64,000 bases of DNA from Hondaea fermentalgiana. Lineage: Eukaryota; Sar; Bigyra; Thraustochytrida; Thraustochytriidae. The notes below the pieces were generated by a model. That model was not told where the DNA came from and did no database searches. It saw only the letters and a program-made list of their open reading frames with translations. The stretch spans positions 409,793 to 473,792 of the forward strand of contig NPFB01000084.1 in assembly GCA_014084085.1 (NCBI GenBank), written 5' to 3'. Positions 19,217-28,650 of this stretch are shown here, piece after piece; the first letter of the stretch is position 1, and the number at the start of each line of letters is the position of its first letter. The position numbers and the translations under genes were made by a program.

Positions 19217-19268
19217 GTCCACTTCATTAGGAAGAGAAGATACAGGTGCATCACAAGAGCGAGAAAAT

Positions 19269-19269
<1 letters not shown>

Positions 19270-19298
<29 letters not shown>
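19270..19298. repeat. (CAG)n trinucleotide repeat
   Basis: Nine to ten CAG units in the short convergent space after the PRKRIP1-like gene. Confidence 0.9.
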
Positions 19299-19299
<1 letters not shown>

Positions 19300-19401
19300 G
19301 GGATGTGAAAAAGGAACATGTAACGATTTTTTGGGGGATAAAAGAGGGAAAGGCGTGATGGGTATTTGCAGTCGCAGGGGTGGATATGAGGGCGAGCGAG
19401 C

Positions 19402-19929
19402 CTAGCGGACGAGAATGTTCATGAACTTGCGCTTGGAGAAGCCCATCCAGAACTTGTCCGGTGCGGCCTCCGAATGCGCGTAGAGCCTGTCGAGCATACG
19501 GTTGCAGCACTCTTCACGGAGCTGCTTCATGTAGTTGCGGCACTTATCCTCCTCATCGCGGCCCTTGGGCGCCGGAATGTGGCCACCAAGAGGCCAGCCG
19601 GACTCGCCGGGCAGAGGGAATTTCTCCTTGGAAAGATCAAACATGATCTTGGCGCCAGACTGCTTGTTACCAGCCTTTTCCATGCGCTTGAGGATCTGCG
19701 AGATAAAAAGCGTGAGGAAGATGATGACGCGGTCTGCAGGGCCTTCGATCACATAGCTTGCAAAGAGGACATTGGCGCGAAAGAACTTGATCGCCTCGTC
19801 AATGATGTCCTCGTCACTGCCGCTGGCTCGCGGGGCTGGCCCCTTGACGCTGGTCTTGAGAGGCAGCACAGACATGCCGCACACTACGTTGCCGCCGTCA
19901 TCGTTGAGCGTCGAGTGATACGCCGGCAT
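19402..19929 (-). CDS. ARPC3: Arp2/3 complex subunit 3 (p21-Arc)
   Basis: Subunit of the actin-nucleating Arp2/3 complex, 175 residues, the normal length of the family. Family text is continuous from the start: MPAYHSTLNDDGGNVVCGMS, then DIIDEAIKFFRANVLFASY, RVIIFLTLFISQILKRME, and a C-terminal CNRMLDRLYAHSEAAPDKFW MGFSKRKFMN block. The protein has no separate catalytic site; it bridges Arp3 and other subunits. ATG 19929 is in full agreement with the family N-terminus (MPAYHS). It converges with the PRKRIP1-like gene, with 185 bases between the stops. Confidence 0.96.
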   Translation of the reverse strand: MPAYHSTLNDDGGNVVCGMSVLPLKTSVKGPAPRASGSDEDIIDEAIKFFRANVLFASYVIEGPADRVIIFLTLFISQILKRMEKAGNKQSGAKIMFDLSKEKFPLPGESGWPLGGHIPAPKGRDEEDKCRNYMKQLREECCNRMLDRLYAHSEAAPDKFWMGFSKRKFMNILVR

Positions 19930-20551
19930 GCTTGCGCGCTGCGCTTCTGCCCGCTGGGCGTGGGTTTATTTTCGATCCCTCGTTCGCCTTGGCGGCGTGC
20001 GCGCGGCGCTCGAGCGAGCAAGTCGGCGCGCGGCGGTACTTCGAGGCGGGCCGAGGGGTGGAGGAAGGCGACAGCGGGGCGGGGCGCTGCTCGCGAGGAC
20101 AAGGCTAGCACGCGAGGCACGCGGACGCGGGTTGTGAAGGTTCTGTTGAGCGCTCAGGCCGGAGGCGGCCAAATGAAAGTAAAAAGTAAAAATGAAAAAG
20201 GAAAAAACACAAGGGGGGAAAAGGCAAAAGGAAAGAAAAAGCAACTTGAAAGAAGATCTTTGATCATCGTGACGCGAGAGAGATTAGGAATAAAAAGAAA
20301 ATAGGCCTATCGCGAAAGAGGTCTCAGCTCAGACTAGTAAAAACCACGACTCGAAAAGACGAGCCGGAGGCGGCCTTGACACAGGCCGAGCGAGCCTGAT
20401 GATTATCCCCCTCGCTCGCTCGGACTTGAACTTGAAGGAAGTGGGAACGCAAGACCGGGAAGGGACATCAGAAGGATGCGAAAAGCAGCGAGCGCTTTGT
20501 TCTTTGATAGTGAGCAGCCAAGTCCAAGTTCACGTTCAACGAGGGAGTTGT
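19930..20551. other. Upstream region of ARPC3
   Basis: No gene recognised. The long plus-strand open frame that starts inside ARPC3 and runs to 20304 is antisense and low complexity. A-rich purine tract at about 20170-20250. Confidence 0.55.
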
Positions 20552-20776
20552 CTACTTACGCAGCCTTTTGTGGAGAGACTGTAGCACAATGAGTAAGCAG
20601 CCAATGAGCCCACAACGACAGATGATTGAAAAAACATGCCATGTGATGTGAATGCAGAATTGGGCCAATGCAATGCAAAAGAGCATTTTCAGAGGAACAC
20701 CGACACGCACGAAAAAGACAAGAACCAAGAAAGTGAACGCAACAGCAACAGCAGTCGAGTAAAATAGGGCACTCAT
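20552..20776 (-). CDS. Possible small two-helix membrane protein, Pmp3-like layout
   Basis: An ATG-initiated 74-residue frame made almost entirely of two hydrophobic segments, STAVAVAFTFLVLVFFVRVG and LKMLFCIALAQFCIHITWHV, with a basic tail ending LHKRLRK. The order hydrophobic helix, VxxxxVRVG turn, second helix with a His near the end resembles the Pmp3/UPF0057 plasma-membrane proteolipids (often about 55 residues), which tune membrane potential and salt tolerance. The typical Pro-Gly of the second helix is absent, so the match is weak and the frame may be a chance product. Its base composition is less GC-rich than neighbouring genes. Confidence 0.38.
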   Translation of the reverse strand: MSALFYSTAVAVAFTFLVLVFFVRVGVPLKMLFCIALAQFCIHITWHVFSIICRCGLIGCLLIVLQSLHKRLRK

Positions 20777-20928
20777 TTCTCGAAGCGGGCAATTAAGGGG
20801 TTAATGAAAAGGCCATCATCGTCCGCCAAGGCTGATTGAACAGACGGCAGCGACAGCCGACAGGAACCTTCAAAGGATAATACGTGGGGAGAAAGAAACC
20901 CCCAAGCTCATCCACAAAGACTCGACCT

Positions 20929-21950
20929 CTACTGACCGATGCTCATGAGCATGCTGACGTTGCTGCCCTCACCCTTGCCACCTGACGGAAGGTAGACAAC
21001 GTTGCGCGAGCGTGCGAGCGTGGCGGCAATGTCCTTGGCGGCGTCAATGCGACGGACCTCAATGAGACCACGGCCGTTCTTCTTGAGGGCATCGGAAATG
21101 AGCTCGGCAGCCTGGGCCTCACCCTCGGCCTCGATAACGCGGACCTTCTTCTCCTGCTCGGCCTTGGCGACGAGGAACTTGGAGCGCTCAGCCTCCTGGT
21201 GGGCGACCTGCTTGGCCTCGACGGCAGTGGAGAAATCCTGCGAGAAGAGAACTGTGGACGGTAAACAAAGAAAACAAGAAAACAAAAGTAGCGACCGAGA
21301 GTTAGCGCTGCGTGCATCGAGATAAACATGGAAAATCGGGGCACCCCCGAAAATGCGAAATACAAGCTCTGTGAAGCAAAGTGTCATCACAAAGCGACGC
21401 GAGGGCGAAGAAACTTACCAGTGACAAGGGAGACATCGTCAAGAGTGATGTGAAAGTTGCGGGCACGGGCCTGGAGCGTCTCGATGATCTGCTGGGAGAC
21501 CTTCTCACGCATGGTGATGAGCTGATCGGCGTTGTACTGAGCGACGACGGACTTGAGGACCTCGTTGACAATGGAAGGGAGGACGCGGTCGTCGTAGTTC
21601 TGGCCGAGCTCACGGTGAATCTTGGGGAGCTGGTCGACCTCGGGCCTCGAGAGGACACGCAGGCCGATGTTGACGGTCTGGAGATCCTTGGTCGGGGTGG
21701 TGCTGTTGACCACACGAGGCTTGGAGCGGATGGAGTAAATGTAGGGCGTCTGCACGAAGGGAAGCTTCAGGTGCGTGCCCTCGGTGCGGGCGACGGGCTG
21801 GACACCATCGCGGAGCATATCGTAGAGCACGGCGGCCTCGCCGGCGTCCACATTGTACAGCGCGTTCTGGCCGGCCCAGCCGACGATGCCGGCCGTGGCG
21901 GCCAGCTGCGCCACGCGCGTGAGGCCAACGGCAACCTGTCGTGCGGCCAT
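20929..21950 (-). CDS. Prohibitin (PHB2-like), two exons
   Basis: Inner mitochondrial membrane scaffold protein of the SPFH family; ring complexes of two prohibitins stabilise respiratory and protease complexes. Exon 1 is 21950-21419 and exon 2 is 21251-20929; the 167-base intron has GTAAGT donor and ACAG acceptor with CTAAC upstream. Joining restores 284 residues and bridges DVSLVT to [15 protein letters not shown] without gap against the family. Features: an N-terminal membrane segment ([20 protein letters not shown]), [53 protein letters not shown], then a coiled coil ending [17 protein letters not shown] and VNEVLKSVV favour the PHB2 branch; PHB1 is possible. Confidence 0.92.
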
Positions 21951-23841
21951 CCTTGCTAGCTACGGTCTGTAGCTGCTGCTGCTGCTGCTGCTGCTGGTCG
22001 CGAGCTCGCCGCGGAACTTCTCGCGCTCCGCCTCGTCGGGGATCTGCGCTCCTTGTGCGCCGCCGCTCCGGGAGAAGGGGCGAGCGAGAGCCGCGAGGGG
22101 CGTGCGAGTGCCGGCGCGCTGCCTGCCGCCTGCGTCCGCGCTTCGGGCGTCGGGGCGTGCGTCCCTTGCGTCGCGTGAGCTCGCTCGCGAGTGGCGCGGA
22201 TGGGTGATTGGATTCCAGACGCCGCGCGGCGCCCCTAGCGTTTCCCCTGGCCGCCGCCTAGGATCCCCGCGCCGCAGCGCCTGGCTGCCTGCCGCCGGCA
22301 TTCGCGAAGCCACAGATCGCGGCGCCGATAGCCCACTTGCAGCGCGCCGCCGCAAGTCGGGAATGGCGCCGCGCAAAGGGCCTGCCCGGCCGCGCCACTG
22401 GAGGCGGCGTGCCACGGGCAGGTTGATTTCACTCGAAGTGAACTTTCCAGTCCTCGCGACTGCGATGTGGTGTCTATAGGACAGTTGTAGTAGCCGGTAG
22501 GCGAGAGGGCGACGGCGAGTGAGAATGGTTTAGGCCGCGGAATGAAAGAAGAAAGCAGGGAAGAAAGATGAGAGAAAGAAGAAAAGAAAGAAAGAAAGCT
22601 GCGCGACTTCGCCTGGATGGGCGAAGAACTTGAACTCGAAGGACGGAGAGGCGTGCTTGGAGAAAGGCGCGGGAGGAGATGGGGACGAAGTGAAGAGTCG
22701 ATGGGATGAGGAGAGGAGGGATCAATCATTTTTTTTTAATGCGGACGATGCGGAGCGGGGAGCTTGGGAAGAGCAAGAGGAGAAATAGCAAGGGGATCAA
22801 GGAGAAAAGGACGCGCGTCGCCAGCGCGAACCAAGAAGAAGAAAATGGTCCTGGGAGTGTATTCTTGCCTGCAGGTGTGGACTCTGCAAGCAAGCAAGCG
22901 AGCAAGCATGCATAGGAGGGAGTGACCGAGGGACTTGGGAAAAAGAGCGCTACAGCTACCAACTACAATTTGATAAATTTGTAGTAACCCCGCGATCTAA
23001 AATGCATTTCTTGTATAAGCGCGCGTATCTACAAATGCGCACGAAAGCAAAACAAACAGAGCGCTTTTCTTATTTTGCCTGACTCGCTCCTCGACCGATC
23101 ATCCTGTGCACGGGGAACGCCACCAACATCCACCATCATCATCGGACACTCATAATTCGTCGACCGAATTCGATGCGCTCGAGTCTTGTATCCTCTTTTC
23201 ATTTCCTTTCACGGGCAATCCTTATCTTTTCCTCACGCATCTTTAACACCGGACTCGGAGCCCAACCGCTGTCTCTGCCAGCTTCGCTTTCTCTCCGCAG
23301 TTCACAGGCAATCATCGATCCCAGTCCTTCGCGGGTCGCATCGCGAGGCGCCGGACGCGCGCAGGAGCACGACGAGACCGCGCCACGCGTCGCGCGGTGC
23401 ATCGCGAGGGCGGAGGGCGAGCGCCACGCCAGCCAGGCAGCCAGGCACAGGCAGCCAGGCCGTCCGTCCTTCCGAGGCGCCCAGGTCTTCGGTTCAAGGC
23501 GGGCCATCGCGGCAACGGCGGGTGGTGACATTCCGGGCTCCCAAACCGCTACCGAGCACGGCAGCAAGGAGCGACGAAGAGGGCGCAGAGGCCTGGCCGA
23601 GGCGAGGTTCGAGAGGACCGGGGCGAGGTGGCGACCCAGAGCAGGACTGGGCGCCCACGCGAGAGGAGAACGACCCGAACGCCTCGAGGTCCGGAAATCG
23701 CGCGCCTTGTTGAACGTGCGTGCGATCGAGGAGTCAGTCAGTCAGCCTGACAGCCCGAGAGGCAACGTCTGTCTGTTTTTCTGTCTGTCTGTCTGTCTGC
23801 CTGCCTGCCTGCTTGCGCGCTTGCTCTTTAGCTTGCTCGCG
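21951..23841. other. Intergenic region between prohibitin and first PGAP4-like gene
   Basis: Divergent space of 1.9 kb. Contains CTG repeats (21972-21996) in the prohibitin leader, GAAA-rich DNA (about 22570-22605) and CTGT/CTGC tetramers (about 23768-23815) just before the next ATG. A long plus-strand frame (23173-23841) joins the next gene but is low complexity. No other gene recognised. Confidence 0.55.
21972..21996. repeat. (CTG)n repeat in the prohibitin leader
   Basis: Eight CTG units about 22 bases upstream of the prohibitin ATG. Confidence 0.9.
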
Positions 23842-25614
23842 ATGTGGCACTCTGCAAAGAACGCGGGCACCAAGCTGCGCAACAAGTCGGGTGACGCGTT
23901 TCTTCGAAGCAAACGAATCTTAAAGAACGCGCATGGGGCCTTGCACTCGTCCGTGCCAGCCCCAGTCTCGCGCCTCGTGTCCTCTGCTCTTCGGGGCATC
24001 GATTTGTGCTTGTGGAGTGTCATCAAAGCAACGTACAATGCCGCCAGAAAGATCAATGTGCGGCTGCTTTTGGCTCTCATTGTGTACGCAGCCATCTTGA
24101 GCACGATCATCGCCAAGATGCGCTACAGCGCGCATTTTCAGCCGTCCGTACGCATCGTTGAGGACATTGAAGAGCAGCGCACGCAATGGGCGAAGGACTT
24201 TATCGTTCCATACGGCAACGAGCTCCTTGCCACAGACAGTGTGGCAACCTCGGCAGACCACCATATCGAGCTCTGCATCGCTGTGCCCACGGCAGAACGC
24301 CGGCACTCCTTTTTACTCCAAACCGTTGCCACCGTGGTCCGCAGCATCGTGCGCGCTGACAATAGTGACGTGGTTCTCATCGTCAACGACGTCAACAAGC
24401 GCAGAATGGGCCACACCGATCCGTACGTGGCTTACTTGGAGCAGCATGGCGTCAACGTGATTCGGAGCTCTCTTTGTCTGAAAAAGGGCGTCACCTGCAG
24501 GTCCAAGGAGAAAGCGGTGCTTGACATGGCCACCAGTGTCGACGCCTGCTTGACCATGACGTCGGCACCCTACATTGTCCTTCTCGAAGACGACATGGTC
24601 GTCTCTGCCCACTTAATTGACCGCGTGCTTCAGGCCGCAAAAAAGCTGTCTGCGGGCGAGGAACCGTGGGCTTTTCTCAGCCTCTTCCGCACCGGGCACT
24701 ACGACGGTTTCTCGCGATCATGGGCGTCCATCTCTGAGCTCCTGAGCGTCAGCATGGCCATCACAGCCATTCTCACAGCCCTGGTCTACGCCATTGCGGG
24801 ACTGCAGCGAGTCACCTCCTCTGCGTCTCCCTCGACGACCAGCACCGCCACGGTCGCTGTCGCCGCCGCCACCACCACGAGCACCGCCACCGCTACGGGG
24901 CCTCGGCGTGGGGAGCGTGTTTTGCGGTTTTTGATGCGTTTCGTGGGCTTCACCATGGCAATTGCCGCCAGCATCTACGTACTCGGGCGCCAGAACACAT
25001 TGCTCCCGCTCTACCTGAACGAGGGCCTTTACGAGGACATCTCGAGCGCCAGCACTGCTGGTCTCGTTTTCCCACGGAGGTCCGCGGAAAAGTTCACTGC
25101 TTGGCTGCAAAATCCAATTCTCGATGTCGACAAGTCGCAGGCTGCCGTGGAATTCGCTGCGGCCCACGGCCTCAAGTCGTACTTGATGCGGCCCAATCCT
25201 GTGGAGCACGTGGGTCGCTTCACGTCAATTGCCGCAAAACGCATGAAACGGGAGATTGCTGATCCCCGTCTTCATTTCGCAAATTTCATGAAGGTCTCGG
25301 AATGGTTTGAGGAGGATGACTTCAAGGTCAGTTTGCGTTTTCCGCGTGACATCAATCCCGCGAACAGACAATCTTCAAAAGACGGGGATCCGGGGCGGTT
25401 CATTCAGGCCAACGTTCGGGGCAGTGTGTCGGGCGATGTGCATTACGTCAAGACTACCAAGCTGGCTCGGGCAGTGGGGCTGTTGTTTGTCGCCAGTTCC
25501 ATCTTCCTCATTATGCTCATTAGCCATTTCGATACGTCTCGTGTGGGGGTAATTGATACCTTAGTCCTCACATGCGACGGGGATCGACCTGTTCGCGGCG
25601 AAAAGAACAATTGA
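23842..25614 (+). CDS. PGAP4-like membrane glycosyltransferase, copy 1
   Basis: Predicted multi-pass Golgi glycosyltransferase, 590 residues, resembling PGAP4/TMEM246, which adds GalNAc to GPI anchors in animals. An N-terminal helix (VRLLLALIVYAAILSTIIA, about 73-91) precedes a GT-A type half-domain: VVLIVNDVNKRR, then KEKAVLDM and LLEDDMVVS with the metal site Glu249-Asp250-Asp251, and LSLFRTGHYDGFS. Two membrane helices are inserted next (about 298-321 and 360-383), separated by a Ser/Thr/Ala-rich loop, then the second half-domain with LGRQNTLLPLYLNEG, FPRRSAEKF and NPVEHVGRFTS. A further helix lies near the C-terminus (about 540-563). The helix pair splitting the catalytic domain is the PGAP4 hallmark. 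ATG 23842 is chosen; the frame continues upstream only in repeats. The next gene is a paralogue. Confidence 0.75.
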   Translation: MWHSAKNAGTKLRNKSGDAFLRSKRILKNAHGALHSSVPAPVSRLVSSALRGIDLCLWSVIKATYNAARKINVRLLLALIVYAAILSTIIAKMRYSAHFQPSVRIVEDIEEQRTQWAKDFIVPYGNELLATDSVATSADHHIELCIAVPTAERRHSFLLQTVATVVRSIVRADNSDVVLIVNDVNKRRMGHTDPYVAYLEQHGVNVIRSSLCLKKGVTCRSKEKAVLDMATSVDACLTMTSAPYIVLLEDDMVVSAHLIDRVLQAAKKLSAGEEPWAFLSLFRTGHYDGFSRSWASISELLSVSMAITAILTALVYAIAGLQRVTSSASPSTTSTATVAVAAATTTSTATATGPRRGERVLRFLMRFVGFTMAIAASIYVLGRQNTLLPLYLNEGLYEDISSASTAGLVFPRRSAEKFTAWLQNPILDVDKSQAAVEFAAAHGLKSYLMRPNPVEHVGRFTSIAAKRMKREIADPRLHFANFMKVSEWFEEDDFKVSLRFPRDINPANRQSSKDGDPGRFIQANVRGSVSGDVHYVKTTKLARAVGLLFVASSIFLIMLISHFDTSRVGVIDTLVLTCDGDRPVRGEKNN

Positions 25615-26377
25615 CGGATTTCCTGCGTCATGCATCTTGCTTGATATGGCTTCTGATCTTATAGTACCTGCTCTACGAATGCAACACACATTGAAAGGAT
25701 TATCTCTTTTATACGCCATTCACAGTTGAATCAATCTCGTGACTCGCCTCATAGCGACGGGGCGAAGGCCTTCCTTGACGCTGCGCACAAAAAGCTCAAT
25801 CTCGTGCTCTCAGAGTAGTATTTCGATTGACTCGCAGATGAGGTCCAAGTCGTCGGCTTCTCTCCCACCCACAAACTCACATCCGGCCTGACTGTGAGTA
25901 GGCCTATGTTTTCCTGCTGTGCCGCGGCGTGCAGGGCGCGGCCCACCAGCGTAAATCAATGCACACACAGGCAGAGGGAGTGCAGGCTGGAACTTGAATA
26001 CAGACAGCCTGGGTCAGACACTCAACGTTGCGGCTGCCGGCCGCCGTGGAGGTGCCTTGGCGTGTGGCGGCCAGCGCGGCACCAGCCAGGAGGCCGCGCT
26101 GACGAGGTCAGGGCTGTGCACGCGCGCGCGCCCTCGCGCGACCGCGAGGGCGAAGCCAAGCGAACGGGCCTCGCTCTCTGTTTTTCTCTCGGGCAGCGCA
26201 TGCTGGGCGAGACCTCGCGCTGCGCCTGCTGGGATTGACGTGGGCGCGCGCCCGGTCTGCGAAGAGCAAGAGCAAGAGCAAGAGTAAGAGCAAGAGCAAG
26301 GAAAGGAGCAGCCGCTCGCGCGGTGAACGACGGGGCAAAGCCAGCAAGGAGGTCGAAGGCAACAGAGACGTGGGGCC
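25615..26377. other. Spacer between the two PGAP4-like genes
   Basis: No gene recognised. Contains an AAGAGC hexamer repeat (26262-26300) about 75 bases before the next ATG, probably 5' leader. Confidence 0.6.
26262..26300 (+). repeat. (AAGAGC)n hexanucleotide repeat
   Basis: Six units with one T substitution, in the leader of the second PGAP4-like gene. Confidence 0.9.
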
Positions 26378-28225
26378 ATGCGGTCCCGAAGCTCCTCCGA
26401 TGCAACTTCAATTAGGTCTCTTGAGGCTGGCACGAAGCCAACGTCTAGCATGAGCGAGCACATGGCGTCTACTTTAGGACAAGGATCGTCACCTACATCG
26501 GTGGCCTCGACACCAACATCAACCCGAAGAAGAGAGAAAACTCGAAGAACGTCGCTGCCCTCGCGCTCGCTTAGCATGAACGTAGGAATGATGAGGGCCA
26601 TGGTAGAGCATGAAAGATATTTCAGGGACAAGCGAGACCTGCACTCGAGGAGAACGCTTGGCATCATGAGAGATAGACTCAGATTCTGGTGTACACCGGT
26701 GCACCGATTGTTTCTTCTCCTGGCATGGGCTCTTCGCTTAGCCGGACGCTACACTTCCTGGCGAAAGAAACCTCGAGTATTTGCGGGACTCATTGTCTAT
26801 TTATTGCTGCTCATGGCGGTTGCCTCGAACTTGAGACATAGTCTCTTCTTCTCCCCGGATTTGAAGGAGGTCATTGCCAACGAAAATGCGCTCACGGCAT
26901 GGTCCAAGCCCACACTCATGTCGCTCGGGTTCAACGTTGATTCACTCGACGAAACTGCCGACGAGCTCGCAGCGCCGCGGATTTGCATTGTGATGACCAC
27001 CGCCGAACGAAAAATACCCTATTCGTACGCCGCTGCGGCCACTGTGCTGCGCAGCCTGATTGAGTCCAAGGAAGACGGCGCCTTTATCGTCAATGATGTT
27101 GGGTTTTACAAGGATCGAAAGAGACCAGGTGTCGACCTCCTCGAGCTGTCTGGGGTCCAGGTCGTGCGAAGACGTGGATGCGACTACTCCAAGCGCGGGG
27201 CGAGCAGGTGCTCGAGACACGTCAAGGCAAAACTTGACTACATAGAGAGTCTAAAGGCCTGCCTAGACACCACGAGCGCGCGCTACGTGACCGTGATTGA
27301 CGACGATGTCGTTGTATCCAAGCGCTTTGTCCAACGCCAGCTCCTCGCAGCAGATGCCTTGCAGGAGAATGCCTTGCCGTGGACCCTGCTGCGCCTTTTC
27401 CGGACCGACGCGTACGACAACTTTTCGCTGGCATCGCCCACTTCGCTGCTGGAACTTGTACTTTTCAGCGCGGCAAACTCCTTTCTCTGGATTTTCATTT
27501 TGGGAAAACCATTTTGGACCGTGCAGACGTGGAGTGCCGAGTTGCGCCACCTCTTTATATCTCGGGCTTTTACCTTTTTTAGTCTCAGCGCGCTGAGTCT
27601 TCTCGTCTTTGGCCGACAGAACACTTTTGCACCCTTTGGTATCCACAGCGGAGTCTTCAAAAGTCCCAGCGAGGCTGGAAGTGTCGGAATCATGTATCCG
27701 CGCCAGATCGCAGATGCGCTCGTTGACTTTCTTCAAAATGGCAAAGGACCATCTGCTGTGGACGAGGCCATCAACGACTTTTGCGGCCAGTATCATAAAA
27801 ATGCACCTTGTTTGGTACTGCGCCCCAACCTCATGGAGCACGTCGGTCGATTTTCGTCTCTGTCAAGTCGGAGGACGATCTTGGAGAATACGAGGCTACA
27901 GCTGCACTTTGCGTCAGGCATGCGGACATCCGAGTGGTTCATTTCCGACGATACTTCTCTGCAAGATAAATTTGAAGCCAAGCGGGCAAAGGCAACGGAG
28001 AGTCTAGACTCTCCGCTCTTTGTGTCAGCCTTGGACAATGTCAATCAGATTCTAGCGGATACGGGCGGCCTTGCGCGACAGCCGCTGATTTTCATTATTT
28101 CTTCCATCGCACTCATCAACATCGTCGGCTTTGGGGAGCACTTTTTCATTCCTGTCTCGAGAAAGCACATGCGCAACATTTTGCGCGCCATGCGCCCTCC
28201 TCGCCCCCCCATGCGGTCTGTGTAA
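26378..28225 (+). CDS. PGAP4-like membrane glycosyltransferase, copy 2
   Basis: Paralogue of the preceding gene, 615 residues. The N-terminal 90 residues are Ser/Thr/Arg-rich and probably cytosolic, followed by a membrane helix (VFAGLIVYLLLLMAVAS, about 133-149). Shared landmarks, in the same order: ICIVMTTAERK, AFIVNDVGFYKDRKR, HVKAKLDYIESLKACL, VTVIDDDVVVS with Asp308-Asp309-Asp310, LLRLFRTDAYDNFS, two inserted helices (about 355-380 and 396-416), FGRQNTFAPFG, MYPRQIADAL, RPNLMEHVGRFSSL, and a last helix (about 567-588). In copy 1 the acidic motif is EDD, here DDD. The loop between the inserted helices is short and aromatic, unlike the long Ser/Thr loop of copy 1. Likely a Golgi glycosyltransferase; GPI side-chain GalNAc transfer is an inference from PGAP4. 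ATG 26378 is the first in frame. Confidence 0.75.
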   Translation: MRSRSSSDATSIRSLEAGTKPTSSMSEHMASTLGQGSSPTSVASTPTSTRRREKTRRTSLPSRSLSMNVGMMRAMVEHERYFRDKRDLHSRRTLGIMRDRLRFWCTPVHRLFLLLAWALRLAGRYTSWRKKPRVFAGLIVYLLLLMAVASNLRHSLFFSPDLKEVIANENALTAWSKPTLMSLGFNVDSLDETADELAAPRICIVMTTAERKIPYSYAAAATVLRSLIESKEDGAFIVNDVGFYKDRKRPGVDLLELSGVQVVRRRGCDYSKRGASRCSRHVKAKLDYIESLKACLDTTSARYVTVIDDDVVVSKRFVQRQLLAADALQENALPWTLLRLFRTDAYDNFSLASPTSLLELVLFSAANSFLWIFILGKPFWTVQTWSAELRHLFISRAFTFFSLSALSLLVFGRQNTFAPFGIHSGVFKSPSEAGSVGIMYPRQIADALVDFLQNGKGPSAVDEAINDFCGQYHKNAPCLVLRPNLMEHVGRFSSLSSRRTILENTRLQLHFASGMRTSEWFISDDTSLQDKFEAKRAKATESLDSPLFVSALDNVNQILADTGGLARQPLIFIISSIALINIVGFGEHFFIPVSRKHMRNILRAMRPPRPPMRSV

Positions 28226-28650
28226 CGCGCGTCTGAAAAATAATTGGACATGTATTTTTTTATTTCGTGGGATGGTGTCGTGGGGAAGAACACCTCACGT
28301 TCACGGCCAATCTGTCATCGATTGTTGGGCAGAAGAGGAACTTCGTCATCTCGCTGCCGTTCGGGAAGCCTATGCATGGCTCGACCAAGTTTGCCTTGCC
28401 CCATGTCTTGAAAGATCGAGGCCGAATGTCTTGTCATCTTGTTTCCCAGAACCTGCGCCCAAACGTTATTTCTCTCGCGTGGGGCCAAGCCCAGGCCCTG
28501 CCTGCAGCGAGCGAGCAAGCAAGAGGAACGAAAAGCCAAAGCTACGGCTCTCGCGCGCGCTAGGGTGGGCGGTGCGGCGGTGCGAGCTGCTCTGGGACGG
28601 GTCTGCCTCGTGTGCTATCTTTGCAAGAGGCCAAAAAGGCGCAGCACGCC
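28226..28650. other. Spacer upstream of the three-domain glycan enzyme
   Basis: 425 bases with no recognisable feature; presumed promoter and leader of the next gene. Confidence 0.5.

Noticed and set aside
19474..20304. 276-residue plus-strand frame across ARPC3 and beyond
   Set aside because: First half is antisense to ARPC3 and the rest is Arg/Lys/Gly low complexity.
23173..23841. N-terminal extension of the first PGAP4-like protein
   Set aside because: In frame and starts with ATG, but Arg/Gly/Ala low complexity and CTGT-repeat text; the natural short tail plus first helix starts at 23842.
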